NCBI GenBank assembly: GCA_910587455.1
Contig: CAJULK010000005.1
Location: 58,335 to 122,334 of the forward strand
Origin: an uncultured Christensenellaceae bacterium
GTDB lineage: Bacteria > Bacillota > Clostridia > Christensenellales > Pumilibacteraceae
Direction: 5' to 3'
DNA length: 64,000 nt
The notes under the pieces: generated by a model
What the model was told of the DNA's origin: nothing
The model's input: only the letters and a program-made list of their open reading frames with translations
Databases searched by the model: none
Shown here: positions 35,466 to 44,134 of the stretch, in pieces
Layout: the number at the start of each line of letters is the position of its first letter
Numbering within the stretch: the stretch's first letter is position 1
Translations under genes and position numbers: made by a program

Positions 35466-36074
35466 TTAAGCGCGGCGTTCGACTATGCCGTCGATGATCC
35501 CGTATGCCTTTGCCTCTTCGGCGAACATATAATAATCGCGTTCGACGTCGCGTTCGATACGATCGAGCGGCTGATTGCAATTTTTCGCGAGGATCTCGTT
35601 CATGCGCTTTTTGACGCGAAGAATATGTTCGGCGGTTATAGCTATATCGCTCGCCTGTCCCTGCGCGCCGCCCGACGGCTGATGGATCATGATCTCGCTG
35701 TTGGGAAGCGCAAAGCGCTTGCCCTTGGCGCCGCTCGACAAAAGGAACGCACCCATAGACGCCGCCATGCCGACGCATATGGTCTGCACGTCGCACTTAA
35801 TGTAATTCATTGTATCGTAAATCGCCATTCCCGCAGTGACAGAGCCGCCCGGGCTGTTTATATAAAGCGAAATATCCTGATCTTCGCCCTTGCTCTCGAG
35901 ATACATGAGCTGAGCGACGACAAGGTCGGCGGTTATGTCCGTGACCTCGCCGGTCAAGAACACGACGCGATCTTCGAGAAGCCGCGAAAAAATATCGTAC
36001 GACCTCTCGCCGCGGTTGGTCTGCTCTACGACCATGGGCACTAAATCGTTTTTTATACGGTCTATTCTGTTCAT
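35466..36074 (-). CDS. clpP: ClpP protease proteolytic subunit
   Basis: ClpP is a tetradecameric serine protease. The 202-residue protein has NSPGGSVTAGMAIYD (about 73), the catalytic Ser in GMAASMGAFLL (Ser106) and His in IMIHQPSGGAQGQASD (His131), with the Asp following near residue 180. The first 10 residues, with no long propeptide, match Bacillota ClpP. AGGAG precedes the ATG by 6 nt. It lies between tig and clpX, 24 bp before the latter. Confidence 0.97.
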   Translation of the reverse strand: MNRIDRIKNDLVPMVVEQTNRGERSYDIFSRLLEDRVVFLTGEVTDITADLVVAQLMYLESKGEDQDISLYINSPGGSVTAGMAIYDTMNYIKCDVQTICVGMAASMGAFLLSSGAKGKRFALPNSEIMIHQPSGGAQGQASDIAITAEHILRVKKRMNEILAKNCNQPLDRIERDVERDYYMFAEEAKAYGIIDGIVERRA

Positions 36075-36094
36075 AACGTCTCCTCGCTTTTATA

Positions 36095-37561
36095 CTATTC
36101 GGATTTTTTACTTTCCGCTTTGGGCGCCGCCGGCTTTTTAGCCGCAGGTTTTTTGGCTGCGGGTTTTTTAGCCGCCGTCTCGCCGTCTGCGGGTTTTTCG
36201 GTCTTATCCGACTGAGACTTTTTTGCCGACGGCTTCTTTGCTGCGGGCTTTTCGGCTTTTTCTTCTTCCGCCGGTTTATCGAGCACGAACTCGTTGCTTT
36301 CCAGAAGCAGATCGAAGAACTTGTCGGTCATGATGTCGTTCATGGCGACTTCCTCGACAGAGCCGTTCATGCTCTTTGCGTCGCGCTCGAACTCTGCGCG
36401 TGCCATCGGGTCTCTGAGTTTGTTCTTAACTTCCTCGGGCGTGACTTCCAATTTTTCCGCCGCGATTATAGCGCGCATTACCTGACGCATTTTTATATTG
36501 CGAGCGGCAGGCTCTTTGCGCTCTTCGCGGTACTGCTCGACCGACGAATTGCTGTATTTGAGATAATCCTCGGGCTTTATGCCGTAATGCGACATCTGAT
36601 GCTCGAACTCTCTGTACATTCTGTCGATCTCCGCGGAGAGTATCTTATCGCTTAGCTCGGTGCTTTCGGCGTTGTCCGTAACAGCCTTCATTGCGGCGTC
36701 TATACGCTCGTTGCGCATACGCTGTGCGGCTGACTTTTCAAGTCCTTCGCGCACGGCGTTTTTGTACTCTTCGACAGTGGAATACAAGCCGCGGTTCTTG
36801 ACGAACTCGTCGTTGAGCTCGGGTATCTCCTCCATGCGCACTTCGTTGACTTTGACGTGGAACACTGCGTCCTTGCCCTTAAGGTTTTCGGCGTGATACT
36901 CGTCGGGGAACTTTACTTTGACGTCGCGTTCCTCGCCTGCCGACGCGCCTACCAAACCGTCCTCGAAACCGGGGATAAAAGCGCCGCTGCCGAGCTTGAG
37001 CTCGTGGTTTTCGGCTTTGCCGCCCTCGAACTCCACGCCGTCCACCGTGCCGACGTAATCTATTACGGTCACATCGCCGAGCGCTGCCGGACGGTCAACC
37101 TTGACTAGCCGCGAAGCACGTTTGAGATCGGCGTTTATCGAAGCGTTTACGTCGTCGTCGTTTACATTATACTCAATCTTAGGCAGTTTAATACCTTTAT
37201 ATGCACCGAGCTTTATCTCGGGATAGAGCGTAGCGGTAAGCGAGAAAGCAAGCGCAGCGCCGTCCTCGGGCTTATCCATGGAAAGTTCGGGCTGACCGAA
37301 TATCTCGAGCTCGGGATGTTCCGCAAGCACCTTGTTATATGCACGGTTGATCGCAATGTCGATCGCGGCGTCGAAGAAAACGCCCTGACCGTAATGCATT
37401 TCTATAAAGCGGCGCGGAGCATGACCGGGGCGGAAACCGGGAACTTTATATCTGCCCTTCGTGCGGTTGTACGCTTCGGTCATTTCGTTTTCCCACTCGG
37501 CGGCGTCGAGCGAGATCTTAAAAACAGCCGCGCTCTCTTTTTTCTCAAATGTTGACTTCAT
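36095..37561 (-). CDS. tig: trigger factor with a histone-like Lys/Ala/Pro tail
   Basis: Trigger factor binds the ribosome exit tunnel and chaperones nascent chains. The start MKSTFEKKESAAVFK is set by GGAGG 5 nt upstream (488 residues). The N-terminal ribosome-binding domain has GFRPGHAPRRFIE (compare the GFRKGKxP signature, about 44). An FKBP-like PPIase domain follows (about 155-240, IDYVGTVDGVEFEGG) and then the helical C-terminal domain. After the normal end, about 57 residues are added, made of repeated KPAAKKPAAKK units with Lys, Ala, Pro and Ser. Such tails bind nucleic acid or acidic surfaces in other proteins; here the function is unknown. Own promoter; clpP follows 20 bp later. Confidence 0.95.
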   Translation of the reverse strand: MKSTFEKKESAAVFKISLDAAEWENEMTEAYNRTKGRYKVPGFRPGHAPRRFIEMHYGQGVFFDAAIDIAINRAYNKVLAEHPELEIFGQPELSMDKPEDGAALAFSLTATLYPEIKLGAYKGIKLPKIEYNVNDDDVNASINADLKRASRLVKVDRPAALGDVTVIDYVGTVDGVEFEGGKAENHELKLGSGAFIPGFEDGLVGASAGEERDVKVKFPDEYHAENLKGKDAVFHVKVNEVRMEEIPELNDEFVKNRGLYSTVEEYKNAVREGLEKSAAQRMRNERIDAAMKAVTDNAESTELSDKILSAEIDRMYREFEHQMSHYGIKPEDYLKYSNSSVEQYREERKEPAARNIKMRQVMRAIIAAEKLEVTPEEVKNKLRDPMARAEFERDAKSMNGSVEEVAMNDIMTDKFFDLLLESNEFVLDKPAEEEKAEKPAAKKPSAKKSQSDKTEKPADGETAAKKPAAKKPAAKKPAAPKAESKKSE

Positions 37562-37592
37562 GTATTCCTCCAAATAAATACGTAACTTTACT

Positions 37593-37621
37593 ATTCTATC
37601 ATGATACGACGGCATTGTCAA
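37593..37621 (-). promoter_or_regulatory. promoter of tig-clpP-clpX
   Basis: Minus strand: TTGACA (37616-37621), 17 bp, TAGAAT (37593-37598), leader about 25 nt with a GGAGG site. Confidence 0.85.
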
Positions 37622-37740
37622 TCTTTTGAATTACCATTGCGGGCAAAATCCGAAAAATCCGAATCGCCGACATTCAAACTCGACAAAAACGTCACCCTCT
37701 CCGCGTTTGCATATGCCGCTACTATTTTCCGCCCATTCTG

Positions 37741-37769
37741 TTTACAAACGCCGCACGACGTGATATAAT
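37741..37769 (+). promoter_or_regulatory. promoter of rqcH
   Basis: TTTACA (37741-37746), 17 bp, TATAAT (37764-37769), then CGTCTT and the ATG at 37776. No room for a ribosome binding site. Confidence 0.82.
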
Positions 37770-37775
37770 CGTCTT

Positions 37776-39449
37776 ATGCCCAAGGACGCTCTTACAATTT
37801 ACAGATCTGCCGAGGAATTGGACATGCTCGTCGGCGGACGCGTCGATAAAGTCGCGATGCCTAACGGCGACACGATGATCCTGCTCTTTCATACGAGCGC
37901 AGGCAATCACAGGCTGCTTATTTCGTGCAACCCTTCGCTGCCGCGCGTGCACATAACAAAGCTCACGTACAAGAATCCCGAAGCGGCTACGGGCACGCTG
38001 ATGTATTTTCGCAAACGGCTCACGGGCGCCGTTCTCGAAGCCGTGGAAAAAGACAAATGCGAGCGCATGATCACGTTTCGATTTTCGGCATTCGACGAAC
38101 TTCGCGAACGCGTCAAGTATGCGCTCGTCGCCGAACTGACGGGAAAGTGCGCAAACGTCGTATTCGTCGAAAACAACGGAAAGATAGGCAACTGTCTGCG
38201 CAGGATATATGCCGAAGCGCCCGGCAAGCGCGCGGTGTTCCCCGGGCTCGACTATGCTATGCCCAACCCCACGGGACGCATCGGCGTGTTCGACCGCAAC
38301 GGGCTTAAAGCGCGCATAGCGGAAGCAGGCGACGTCAAGCTGTCTTTCGCCGCCGACAAATGTGTGGCAGGCCTTGCAAGCTCGACGGTAAACGAGCTTG
38401 TTTATTCGCTAGGGCTATGCGAAGAAAACGCGCGAAACGCCGACGCCGCGGACAAGTTCATAGACGGCGCGCAAGCGCTATATTACGCGCCGCTCGCGCC
38501 GTCGGTAACGTTTGACGGCGAAAAACCGCTCGACTTTTACTTGAAACCGTACGCCACGTGCGCAGGCACGGTAAGGCGTTTTTCCACGCTGAACGAAGCG
38601 ATGGACGAATATTATTCCAAGCTGTTTTCCGCTTCAGATCTCGCGGCGTATATAAAGCCGCTTAAAAACGCAGTCAAGTCAGCCGTGACGAAAAACAAAA
38701 AGCGGCTCGCCGACGCCGTGCAAAAGCTCGCCGAAAGCGAAATGTGCGACCGCGACCGCATACTCGGCGAACTGATAACGGCAAACATTTACAGAATAAA
38801 ACGCGGCGACAGATCGGTCACTGTCCAAAACTACTACGACGAAAACGGCGGCACGATCGACATAGCGCTCGACGTCACCAAGAATGCACAGCAGAACGCC
38901 GCCGCCTACTACAAGGCGTACAACAAGAAGAAAAAAGCCGCCGTATATGCCGAGGCGCAGAAAAAAGCCGCCGCCGAAGCGCTCGACACGCTCGTGGGAA
39001 TATCGTCCGAACTCGAACTTTGCACCGACAAGCGCGAACTCGACGAAGTGCGCGCCGAGCTCGTTTCGCTCGGGCTGATCCGACCCGAAACCAAAAAGCG
39101 CAAGGAAAAGCCGACGCCGTCCGAACCGTACAAATTCGACGTTTCTGGCGCGACGCTTCTCGTAGGCAAGAACCACGCGCAAAACGACAGGATCACGCGC
39201 GGCGCGGCAAAGACGGACATTTGGCTGCACGTAAAGGACGCGCACGGCTGCCACGCGGTGCTCAAAACTTCTTCGCCTACCGACGAGCAACTTCTCCGCG
39301 CGGCGCAAATCGCCGCATTCTATTCGGAAATGCGCGGCGCGGACAACGTCGCGGTAGACTACACCGCCGCAAAGCACGTGTTTTCGCACGGCGGCGGCAA
39401 AGCCGAATATTTCGAATACAAAACGATCATAGTAACGCCGAAAAAATAA
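37776..39449 (+). CDS. rqcH: NFACT protein RqcH (ribosome-associated quality control)
   Basis: RqcH binds stalled 50S-peptidyl-tRNA complexes and recruits tRNA-Ala to add C-terminal alanine tails, marking the peptide for proteolysis; in this window ClpXP is also encoded. The 557-residue protein has the NFACT-N domain (LVGGRVDKVAMPNGDTMIL, then NPSLPRVHITKLTYKNPEAA), helix-hairpin-helix and coiled-coil parts (about 280-420, with KKKAAVYAEAQKKAAAEALD), and a C-terminal NFACT-R domain with LLVGKNHAQNDRITRGAAKT, WLHVKDAHGCHAVL and HVFSHGGGKAEYFEYKTI. It was long labelled fibronectin-binding. The predicted message is leaderless. Confidence 0.93.
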   Translation: MPKDALTIYRSAEELDMLVGGRVDKVAMPNGDTMILLFHTSAGNHRLLISCNPSLPRVHITKLTYKNPEAATGTLMYFRKRLTGAVLEAVEKDKCERMITFRFSAFDELRERVKYALVAELTGKCANVVFVENNGKIGNCLRRIYAEAPGKRAVFPGLDYAMPNPTGRIGVFDRNGLKARIAEAGDVKLSFAADKCVAGLASSTVNELVYSLGLCEENARNADAADKFIDGAQALYYAPLAPSVTFDGEKPLDFYLKPYATCAGTVRRFSTLNEAMDEYYSKLFSASDLAAYIKPLKNAVKSAVTKNKKRLADAVQKLAESEMCDRDRILGELITANIYRIKRGDRSVTVQNYYDENGGTIDIALDVTKNAQQNAAAYYKAYNKKKKAAVYAEAQKKAAAEALDTLVGISSELELCTDKRELDEVRAELVSLGLIRPETKKRKEKPTPSEPYKFDVSGATLLVGKNHAQNDRITRGAAKTDIWLHVKDAHGCHAVLKTSSPTDEQLLRAAQIAAFYSEMRGADNVAVDYTAAKHVFSHGGGKAEYFEYKTIIVTPKK

Positions 39450-39494
39450 ACGGACGACTCGGCTCGCTTATACCGCCGATATAGCCGTCGCTTT

Positions 39495-40316
39495 TTAGCG
39501 CTCGGAAGCTGCCTGAGAATATAATTTTATCAACTGCTTAGCCACGCCGTCGTCGGAGTTTTTGCCGATGACGGCTGTCGCCATGAATTTAAGTTCTTCG
39601 CAAGCGTTCTCTACGGCGTAACTCTCGTCGGCGGCGCGAAACATTTGCGCGTCGTTTTTTCCGTCGCCGAACACGACCAGCCGACAGCCGAGCATGCGTT
39701 TGATCTCCGAAATAGCGTTCGCTTTGGTCGCCGCTTTCGGCATGATCTCCAACCACTGCGCGCCCGAATATATATCGCGCTGATAGACGCACGAATGATC
39801 GCGCTTGAATTTTTCGTACAGCGGCGCAAGTTTTGTCGGCGCGTCGATACACGTCAGATAGAATGCGTCGCCTTTATACAGATCGGTCGCCGACCGCACG
39901 GGATTTCGGCGCACGGACGTTTTGCGCGTGGCGATAAACTCCGCGCCGTCTTGCGTAAGTTTATCGGGCATATACGAAAATTTTTCGCGCCCGTCGATCA
40001 ACGAGTATACGATCGGATACACGCCCGCTTCGAGCAAGCTGTCGATAACGGGCGCAGCCGTATCTTCGAAAGTGTTTTTAACGATGATACTCCCGTCCGC
40101 GCCGACGGCGAACGCACCGTTATACAGCACGCGCGGCGCGCTCGTCAAAAGCCCCTCCGTCACCTGCGCCGCGGTCTCGCCGCTGCGCGCCGTGGCGTAC
40201 GTAAACAGCATGCCGCGCCCGACGAACTCGTTTATGACGCGCTCTGTGTATGCCGAAACTTTCTGTTCGGGACCGAGCAGCGTGCCGTCCAGATCGGTCA
40301 CAAACAGCGTTTTCAC
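39495..40316 (-). CDS. HAD-superfamily (Cof type) phosphatase
   Basis: The 273-residue protein has the Cof/IIB layout: DLDGTLLGPEQK at residues 8-19 with the nucleophile Asp, motif II in YATARSGE (about 41), a C2B cap (about 85-185), Lys of motif III in KANAISEIK (about 203), and GDGKNDAQMF (about 222). Substrates of this group are sugar phosphates, flavin phosphates or similar, and cannot be narrowed. Its start overlaps the methyltransferase stop by 4 nt. Confidence 0.88.
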   Translation of the reverse strand: MKTLFVTDLDGTLLGPEQKVSAYTERVINEFVGRGMLFTYATARSGETAAQVTEGLLTSAPRVLYNGAFAVGADGSIIVKNTFEDTAAPVIDSLLEAGVYPIVYSLIDGREKFSYMPDKLTQDGAEFIATRKTSVRRNPVRSATDLYKGDAFYLTCIDAPTKLAPLYEKFKRDHSCVYQRDIYSGAQWLEIMPKAATKANAISEIKRMLGCRLVVFGDGKNDAQMFRAADESYAVENACEELKFMATAVIGKNSDDGVAKQLIKLYSQAASER

Positions 40317-41011
40317 GACACGTACAGCCTGTACAGCGCGACGGACACGGCTACCGACAGATTGAGACTGTCAACTTTATCCGACTGCTCTATCCTAGCC
40401 GCGCCGAACTTATCGAAATCGTGCGGGAGTCCCGTCGCCTCGTTGCCGAACACGAGCGAATATTTTTTGTTTTTATCGAAGTTCACACGTCCGAACGGCG
40501 CGCCGCCGAGCATGAACGGCATTACCGTGCGCCCCGGGAACGCCGCAAGATATTCGTCGAACGAAACGAAACATTTATGCGCAATGCCGAACACCGCGCC
40601 CATGCTCGCCCGCACCGTTTTGGGGTCGAACGGATCCGCGGCAGGCGTTATTACCGCGAGATCGGCACAGTCGAACGCCGCAACGTCGCGCATAATAGTA
40701 CCGAGATTGCCGCTGTTCGACGGATTGACGAGCACGACGTGATGTCTTTCGCTCGATATATCGCAGGCGAATTTATCGAATTCGGCTATCACGAAGCAGT
40801 TTTCTTTGGGGCTCAGAATATTGAACGGCTTTTCGCCCACAGTCACCGGCACGCCGAGCGCCTCGGCTCTTTGCGTGACCGCTTCCACCTCCGAGCGCGG
40901 CGAAACGTATATGCGGCGCGCGCACTCCGGACGTCTGTTCAAAAGTTCCATCGCCACCGTCGCGCCGAGCGCATACGAATAAGCGTCGTCTTTTTTGTAC
41001 CGCTTTACCAT
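40313..41011 (-). CDS. SpoU/TrmH-family RNA 2'-O-methyltransferase
   Basis: SPOUT-fold methyltransferase acting on rRNA or tRNA ribose. The start is set at MVKRYKKDDAYSYALG (232 residues), the ATG 6 nt behind a perfect promoter. Motifs: NPSNSGNLGTIMRDVAAFD (motif 1 with Asn and Arg, about 99), SLVFGNEATGLP (motif 2, about 188) and SLNLSVAVSVALY (motif 3, about 217). The N-terminal substrate-binding part is short, and the exact target is not predictable. Coupled to the HAD gene by overlap. Confidence 0.88.
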   Translation of the reverse strand: MVKRYKKDDAYSYALGATVAMELLNRRPECARRIYVSPRSEVEAVTQRAEALGVPVTVGEKPFNILSPKENCFVIAEFDKFACDISSERHHVVLVNPSNSGNLGTIMRDVAAFDCADLAVITPAADPFDPKTVRASMGAVFGIAHKCFVSFDEYLAAFPGRTVMPFMLGGAPFGRVNFDKNKKYSLVFGNEATGLPHDFDKFGAARIEQSDKVDSLNLSVAVSVALYRLYVS

Positions 41012-41017
41012 ACAGAA

Positions 41018-41046
41018 ATTATAGATTGCCGAGCGAGTTTTGTCAA
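41018..41046 (-). promoter_or_regulatory. promoter of the SpoU methyltransferase gene
   Basis: Minus strand: TTGACA (41041-41046), 17 bp, TATAAT (41018-41023), then TTCTGT and the ATG. Confidence 0.88.
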
Positions 41047-41086
41047 GAATAAACGGACACGAAATACGCTCCGCGTTTTTCGGCAA

Positions 41087-41110
41087 ACAAAAACCGCCCG
41101 TGAGGGCGGT
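41087..41110 (-). terminator. terminator at the end of the pyr and membrane-protein operon
   Basis: ACCGCCC (41110-41104 on the minus strand) pairs with GGGCGGT (41099-41093) around a TCAC loop, followed by TTTTGTTTG. Confidence 0.9.
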
Positions 41111-41132
41111 CGTTATCTCGAATCATATCAAG

Positions 41133-41453
41133 CTATATCGCTATCCAAATAATACCGAACACGGCGAGCGCCAAAAGCACGCCCATGATACATACGTTTA
41201 TGATCGCCGATTTGTATACGGGATCGCGGTGGTTTATCTTTTTTGAAAACAGTACGAGACAGCAGCGCACGACCGACATGGCTGCGCCGACAGCATAGCC
41301 GATAAAGCCGGCAAGAAGCACGCTGTCGTTTGTGCACAGTCCGACTATGAGCAACACAAACCCCGCAAGCATGACGAGGTCGCAGACTTGCCTGAGTCCG
41401 AACGGAGTGAAATATCTTACGAAAATGTTTTTCTTTTTACGTGCCAATGCCAT
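41133..41453 (-). CDS. small three-helix membrane protein
   Basis: The 106-residue protein begins with a basic stretch (MALARKKKNIFVRYF) and has three hydrophobic segments (about 23-45, 47-70 and 82-105). I do not recognise the family. It lies 27 bp after a similar small membrane protein on the same strand and is followed by a strong terminator, so it ends the operon. Confidence 0.7.
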   Translation of the reverse strand: MALARKKKNIFVRYFTPFGLRQVCDLVMLAGFVLLIVGLCTNDSVLLAGFIGYAVGAAMSVVRCCLVLFSKKINHRDPVYKSAIINVCIMGVLLALAVFGIIWIAI

Positions 41454-41480
41454 AACCGTTTCCTTTAATTTCGATTTGAT

Positions 41481-41822
41481 TTATACCAATGCTCTGATAA
41501 GACCTATAATAGTGGAGACCACGCCGAACGCAACAAGTACGACCATGATTATCCACAGTACGAACATACCCGTGCCGCGGTGCCGTGCGGAGTTATACGA
41601 TAGGATTATCGGAACAACCATGCCGAGCGCAAAGCAAAGACTCTGTATCCAATGACACGCCTTGTCTACCCATTGCCAATCGAAAAAGTTGAAAAATCCC
41701 GATACCGCCATCGCGATACCTATCGCGATCACTACCCAAAACGAAAAACGGCTGAGCGTTATTCGAGGTCCGCCGGACGATGTGCGAATCGTCCTTGTTC
41801 TTTTATTCTTCTGCCTTGCCAT
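41481..41822 (-). CDS. small membrane protein with basic N-terminus
   Basis: This 113-residue protein has a cytoplasmic Arg/Lys/Thr-rich head (MARQKNKRTRTIRTSSGG) and three hydrophobic segments (about 28-45, 56-75 and 88-112). The family is unknown to me. AGAGG stands 9 nt before the ATG. It starts 47 bp after pyrE on the same strand and may be read through from the pyr operon. Confidence 0.7.
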   Translation of the reverse strand: MARQKNKRTRTIRTSSGGPRITLSRFSFWVVIAIGIAMAVSGFFNFFDWQWVDKACHWIQSLCFALGMVVPIILSYNSARHRGTGMFVLWIIMVVLVAFGVVSTIIGLIRALV

Positions 41823-41869
41823 AATTATACCTCTTTGAAAGATATTTTATTCGGGAGCGTACGCCCTGC

Positions 41870-42445
41870 TTATTTAAGCCCTTTCGAGCCGGGCTTCACT
41901 GCCGCCGTGCCCGCTTTGCACATAGGACATTCTTCGGGCTTGTATGTTTTTACGTCTATTTGCAACAGAGATTCGTTGGGAACGCCGAAGTCTACTTTGC
42001 CGCCGCTTCTGTCTACTACTTCCGCAACCGCTACGACCTCGCAGCCGAGACTGTTTACAAGATCTATTACCTCTTTGACCGAACCGCCCGTAGTAACTAC
42101 GTTTTCGGCTATAACGACGCGGCTGCCTTTTTCGAGTTCGAACCCGCGTCTGAGCGCGAAATTGCCGTCCTTTTCGCGTTCCGCGAACATATTGGGTATA
42201 CCGAGCTGTTTGCCGAGTTCGTAGCCGAATATGATCGCACCGACCGCAGGCGAAACCACGACGTCCGCCTTGTACTTTTTGAGTTTATCTGCCGCCATAG
42301 CGCAAAGTTCCTGCGCTATATCGCCGTGCTCGAACAGTTTTGCGCACTGCATATATGTGTCCGAATGTAACCCGGACGTAAGAATGAAGTGCCCGTGAAG
42401 CACCGCACCAGACTTTTCGAACAGTTCCATTACTTTATTACTCAA
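41870..42445 (-). CDS. pyrE: orotate phosphoribosyltransferase
   Basis: PyrE joins orotate and PRPP to give OMP. The 191-residue protein starts MSNKVMELFEKSGAVLHGHFILTSG-like, with the substrate loop GLHSDTYMQC, and carries the PRPP-binding region VVIAENVVTTGGSVKEVI (about 108). In most homologues this reads with two acidic residues (ED or DD); here the second is Asn, which is odd for a Mg-PRPP site. The C-terminal CPMCKAGTAAVKPGSKG is typical of the clostridial/Thermus-type enzyme. It overlaps pyrD by 8 nt. Confidence 0.93.
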   Translation of the reverse strand: MSNKVMELFEKSGAVLHGHFILTSGLHSDTYMQCAKLFEHGDIAQELCAMAADKLKKYKADVVVSPAVGAIIFGYELGKQLGIPNMFAEREKDGNFALRRGFELEKGSRVVIAENVVTTGGSVKEVIDLVNSLGCEVVAVAEVVDRSGGKVDFGVPNESLLQIDVKTYKPEECPMCKAGTAAVKPGSKGLK

Positions 42446-43346
42446 CGGAAAGTCCTCCGATCAACGTTTGTACATCTTTTATGTTATCACTTTCGACGAT
42501 GTTTGTCAACTCATTTACTATCCTTAACGCCGCATACGGATCGAAAATGTTAGCCGATCCCACCTGCACCGCTGCCGCGCCGCACAGCATAAACTCGCCC
42601 GCGTCGCGCCCCGTCATCACACCGCCCATGCCGATGATCGGTATCTTTACCGCCTTGTAACATTCGTACACCATTCTGAGCGCTATCGGCTTGACGCAAG
42701 GACCGGAAAGCCCGCCGCCCGTAACCTTCAGCACAGGTCTGCGCGTTTTGAAATCGACCGCCATCGCGGCCACCGTATTTATAAGACTTACGGCGTCCGC
42801 GCCGCCACGCTCCGCCGCACGCGCATTTGCGGCAATGTCGGACACATTGGGAGTCAGTTTGACGATAAGAGGTTTTTTACACACCTTTCTTACGGCGCGC
42901 GTAATGCTCTCGACGCCGCTCGGCTCCACGCCGAACGCCATTCCGCCCTTTTTTACATTCGGACACGATATATTGAGCTCTATCATGTCCACATCCGTTC
43001 CGCTTAATATTTCGACTATTTTTACGTAGTCGCTCTCGCACGCACCTGCCGCGTTCGCTATAACTACCGTACCGAGTCCCTTCATAAACGGCAGTTCATG
43101 CTCGATAAACGCGTGAACTCCGGGGTTTTGAAGCCCGACCGAGTTTAACATACCCGACGGCGTTTCCGCTATTCTGACAGGCGGATTGCCCTGCCGCGGC
43201 TCTAAGGTAAGCCCTTTGGAACATATACCGCCGAGCTTGCCCACATCGTAGAAACCATTGTATTCTCTGCCGAAGCCGAACGTTCCCGACGCGGCGATCA
43301 CGGGGTTTTTGAACTCGACGCCGGCAACAACCGTTTTCATATTCAT
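42438..43346 (-). CDS. pyrD: dihydroorotate dehydrogenase B, catalytic subunit
   Basis: Class 1B enzyme that oxidises dihydroorotate to orotate with FMN and passes electrons to PyrK and NAD+. The start MNMKTVVAGVEFKNP (302 residues) overlaps the pyrK stop (ATGA) and has GGAGGAG 8 nt upstream. Visible: ASGTFGFGREY (about 20), the catalytic Cys in ELNISCPNVKKGG (about 131), Lys in LIVKLTPNV (about 164), and GMGGVMTGRDAGEF (about 240). Length is standard. Confidence 0.95.
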   Translation of the reverse strand: MNMKTVVAGVEFKNPVIAASGTFGFGREYNGFYDVGKLGGICSKGLTLEPRQGNPPVRIAETPSGMLNSVGLQNPGVHAFIEHELPFMKGLGTVVIANAAGACESDYVKIVEILSGTDVDMIELNISCPNVKKGGMAFGVEPSGVESITRAVRKVCKKPLIVKLTPNVSDIAANARAAERGGADAVSLINTVAAMAVDFKTRRPVLKVTGGGLSGPCVKPIALRMVYECYKAVKIPIIGMGGVMTGRDAGEFMLCGAAAVQVGSANIFDPYAALRIVNELTNIVESDNIKDVQTLIGGLSVE

Positions 43347-44101
43347 AGCACGATCTCCTCCAAAGGAAACACGGGCCCGTCGGCGCACGCGCGCAGCATT
43401 TTTTCTTCGCCGTCGCGGCATATCCTCACTGCGCACACAAGACAAGCGCCCACGCCGCAGCCCATTCTCTGCTCGACGCTCGCGAACCCGATGACGCCGA
43501 GCTTTTTGCAGTACTGCTGCGCGGTTTTCATCATGCCGCGCGCACCGCAAACATAAAGCACCTCGGGCGCGATCTCGGTGAGCAGTTCTGTCGGATATCC
43601 GCGGTACCCTACGCTTCCGTCGTCCGTACAATAACACACATTGCGGCAAACTCTATCAAAGTCGTCGCGGTATGCGTCGCGCACAGCAGAATCGGGAAAA
43701 CCCAAAAGTGCGGTACAGTTCAAACTCGGATTATCCGCGGCTATCTTGAAAAGAGGCGCGCAGCCGGTGCCGCCGCCCAGAAGCGCGATATTGGTTTTGT
43801 CCGGCAGTATCGGGAAGCCGTTGCCGAGCGGCAACAGTGCGTCGAACCGCGCGCCCTTTTTTTGCGCGGTAAACGCCGCGGTGCCGTCGCCAACGTTCGC
43901 CATAATGAACGATATCGTATCTTTCGTATTGTCGTATACGCAGATCGGACGGCGCAAGTCTTTGTTAGGCACTTGCAAATGCGCAAACTGTCCCGCATTT
44001 ATTTTGGGAAGTTCGGTTTCCGATCGGCACTCGACCCTGTATAAGTTTGCGCCGAATTTTTCGATTGAGCTTATTATAAGATTTGATTTGACAGCCTGCA
44101 T
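43343..44101 (-). CDS. pyrK: dihydroorotate dehydrogenase B, electron-transfer subunit
   Basis: PyrK carries FAD and a [2Fe-2S] cluster linking PyrD to NAD+. The 252-residue protein has the flavin-binding DLRRPICVYD (about 49), the NAD domain start LLGGGTGCAPLFKIA (about 107), and Cys ligands in MGCGVGACLVCAVRI (about 212-226) plus a further Cys in LRACADGPVF. Overlap with pyrD indicates stoichiometric synthesis of the heterotetramer. Confidence 0.95.
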   Translation of the reverse strand: MQAVKSNLIISSIEKFGANLYRVECRSETELPKINAGQFAHLQVPNKDLRRPICVYDNTKDTISFIMANVGDGTAAFTAQKKGARFDALLPLGNGFPILPDKTNIALLGGGTGCAPLFKIAADNPSLNCTALLGFPDSAVRDAYRDDFDRVCRNVCYCTDDGSVGYRGYPTELLTEIAPEVLYVCGARGMMKTAQQYCKKLGVIGFASVEQRMGCGVGACLVCAVRICRDGEEKMLRACADGPVFPLEEIVL

Positions 44102-44134
44102 GATATTCCTTGTCTTATGTTTTCGATTTGCGGT

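Noticed and set aside
43346..43649. Longer N-terminus for PyrD
   Set aside because: The upstream extension is Arg-rich antisense-like sequence overlapping pyrK out of frame; the ATGA-coupled Met gives the normal family N-terminus.
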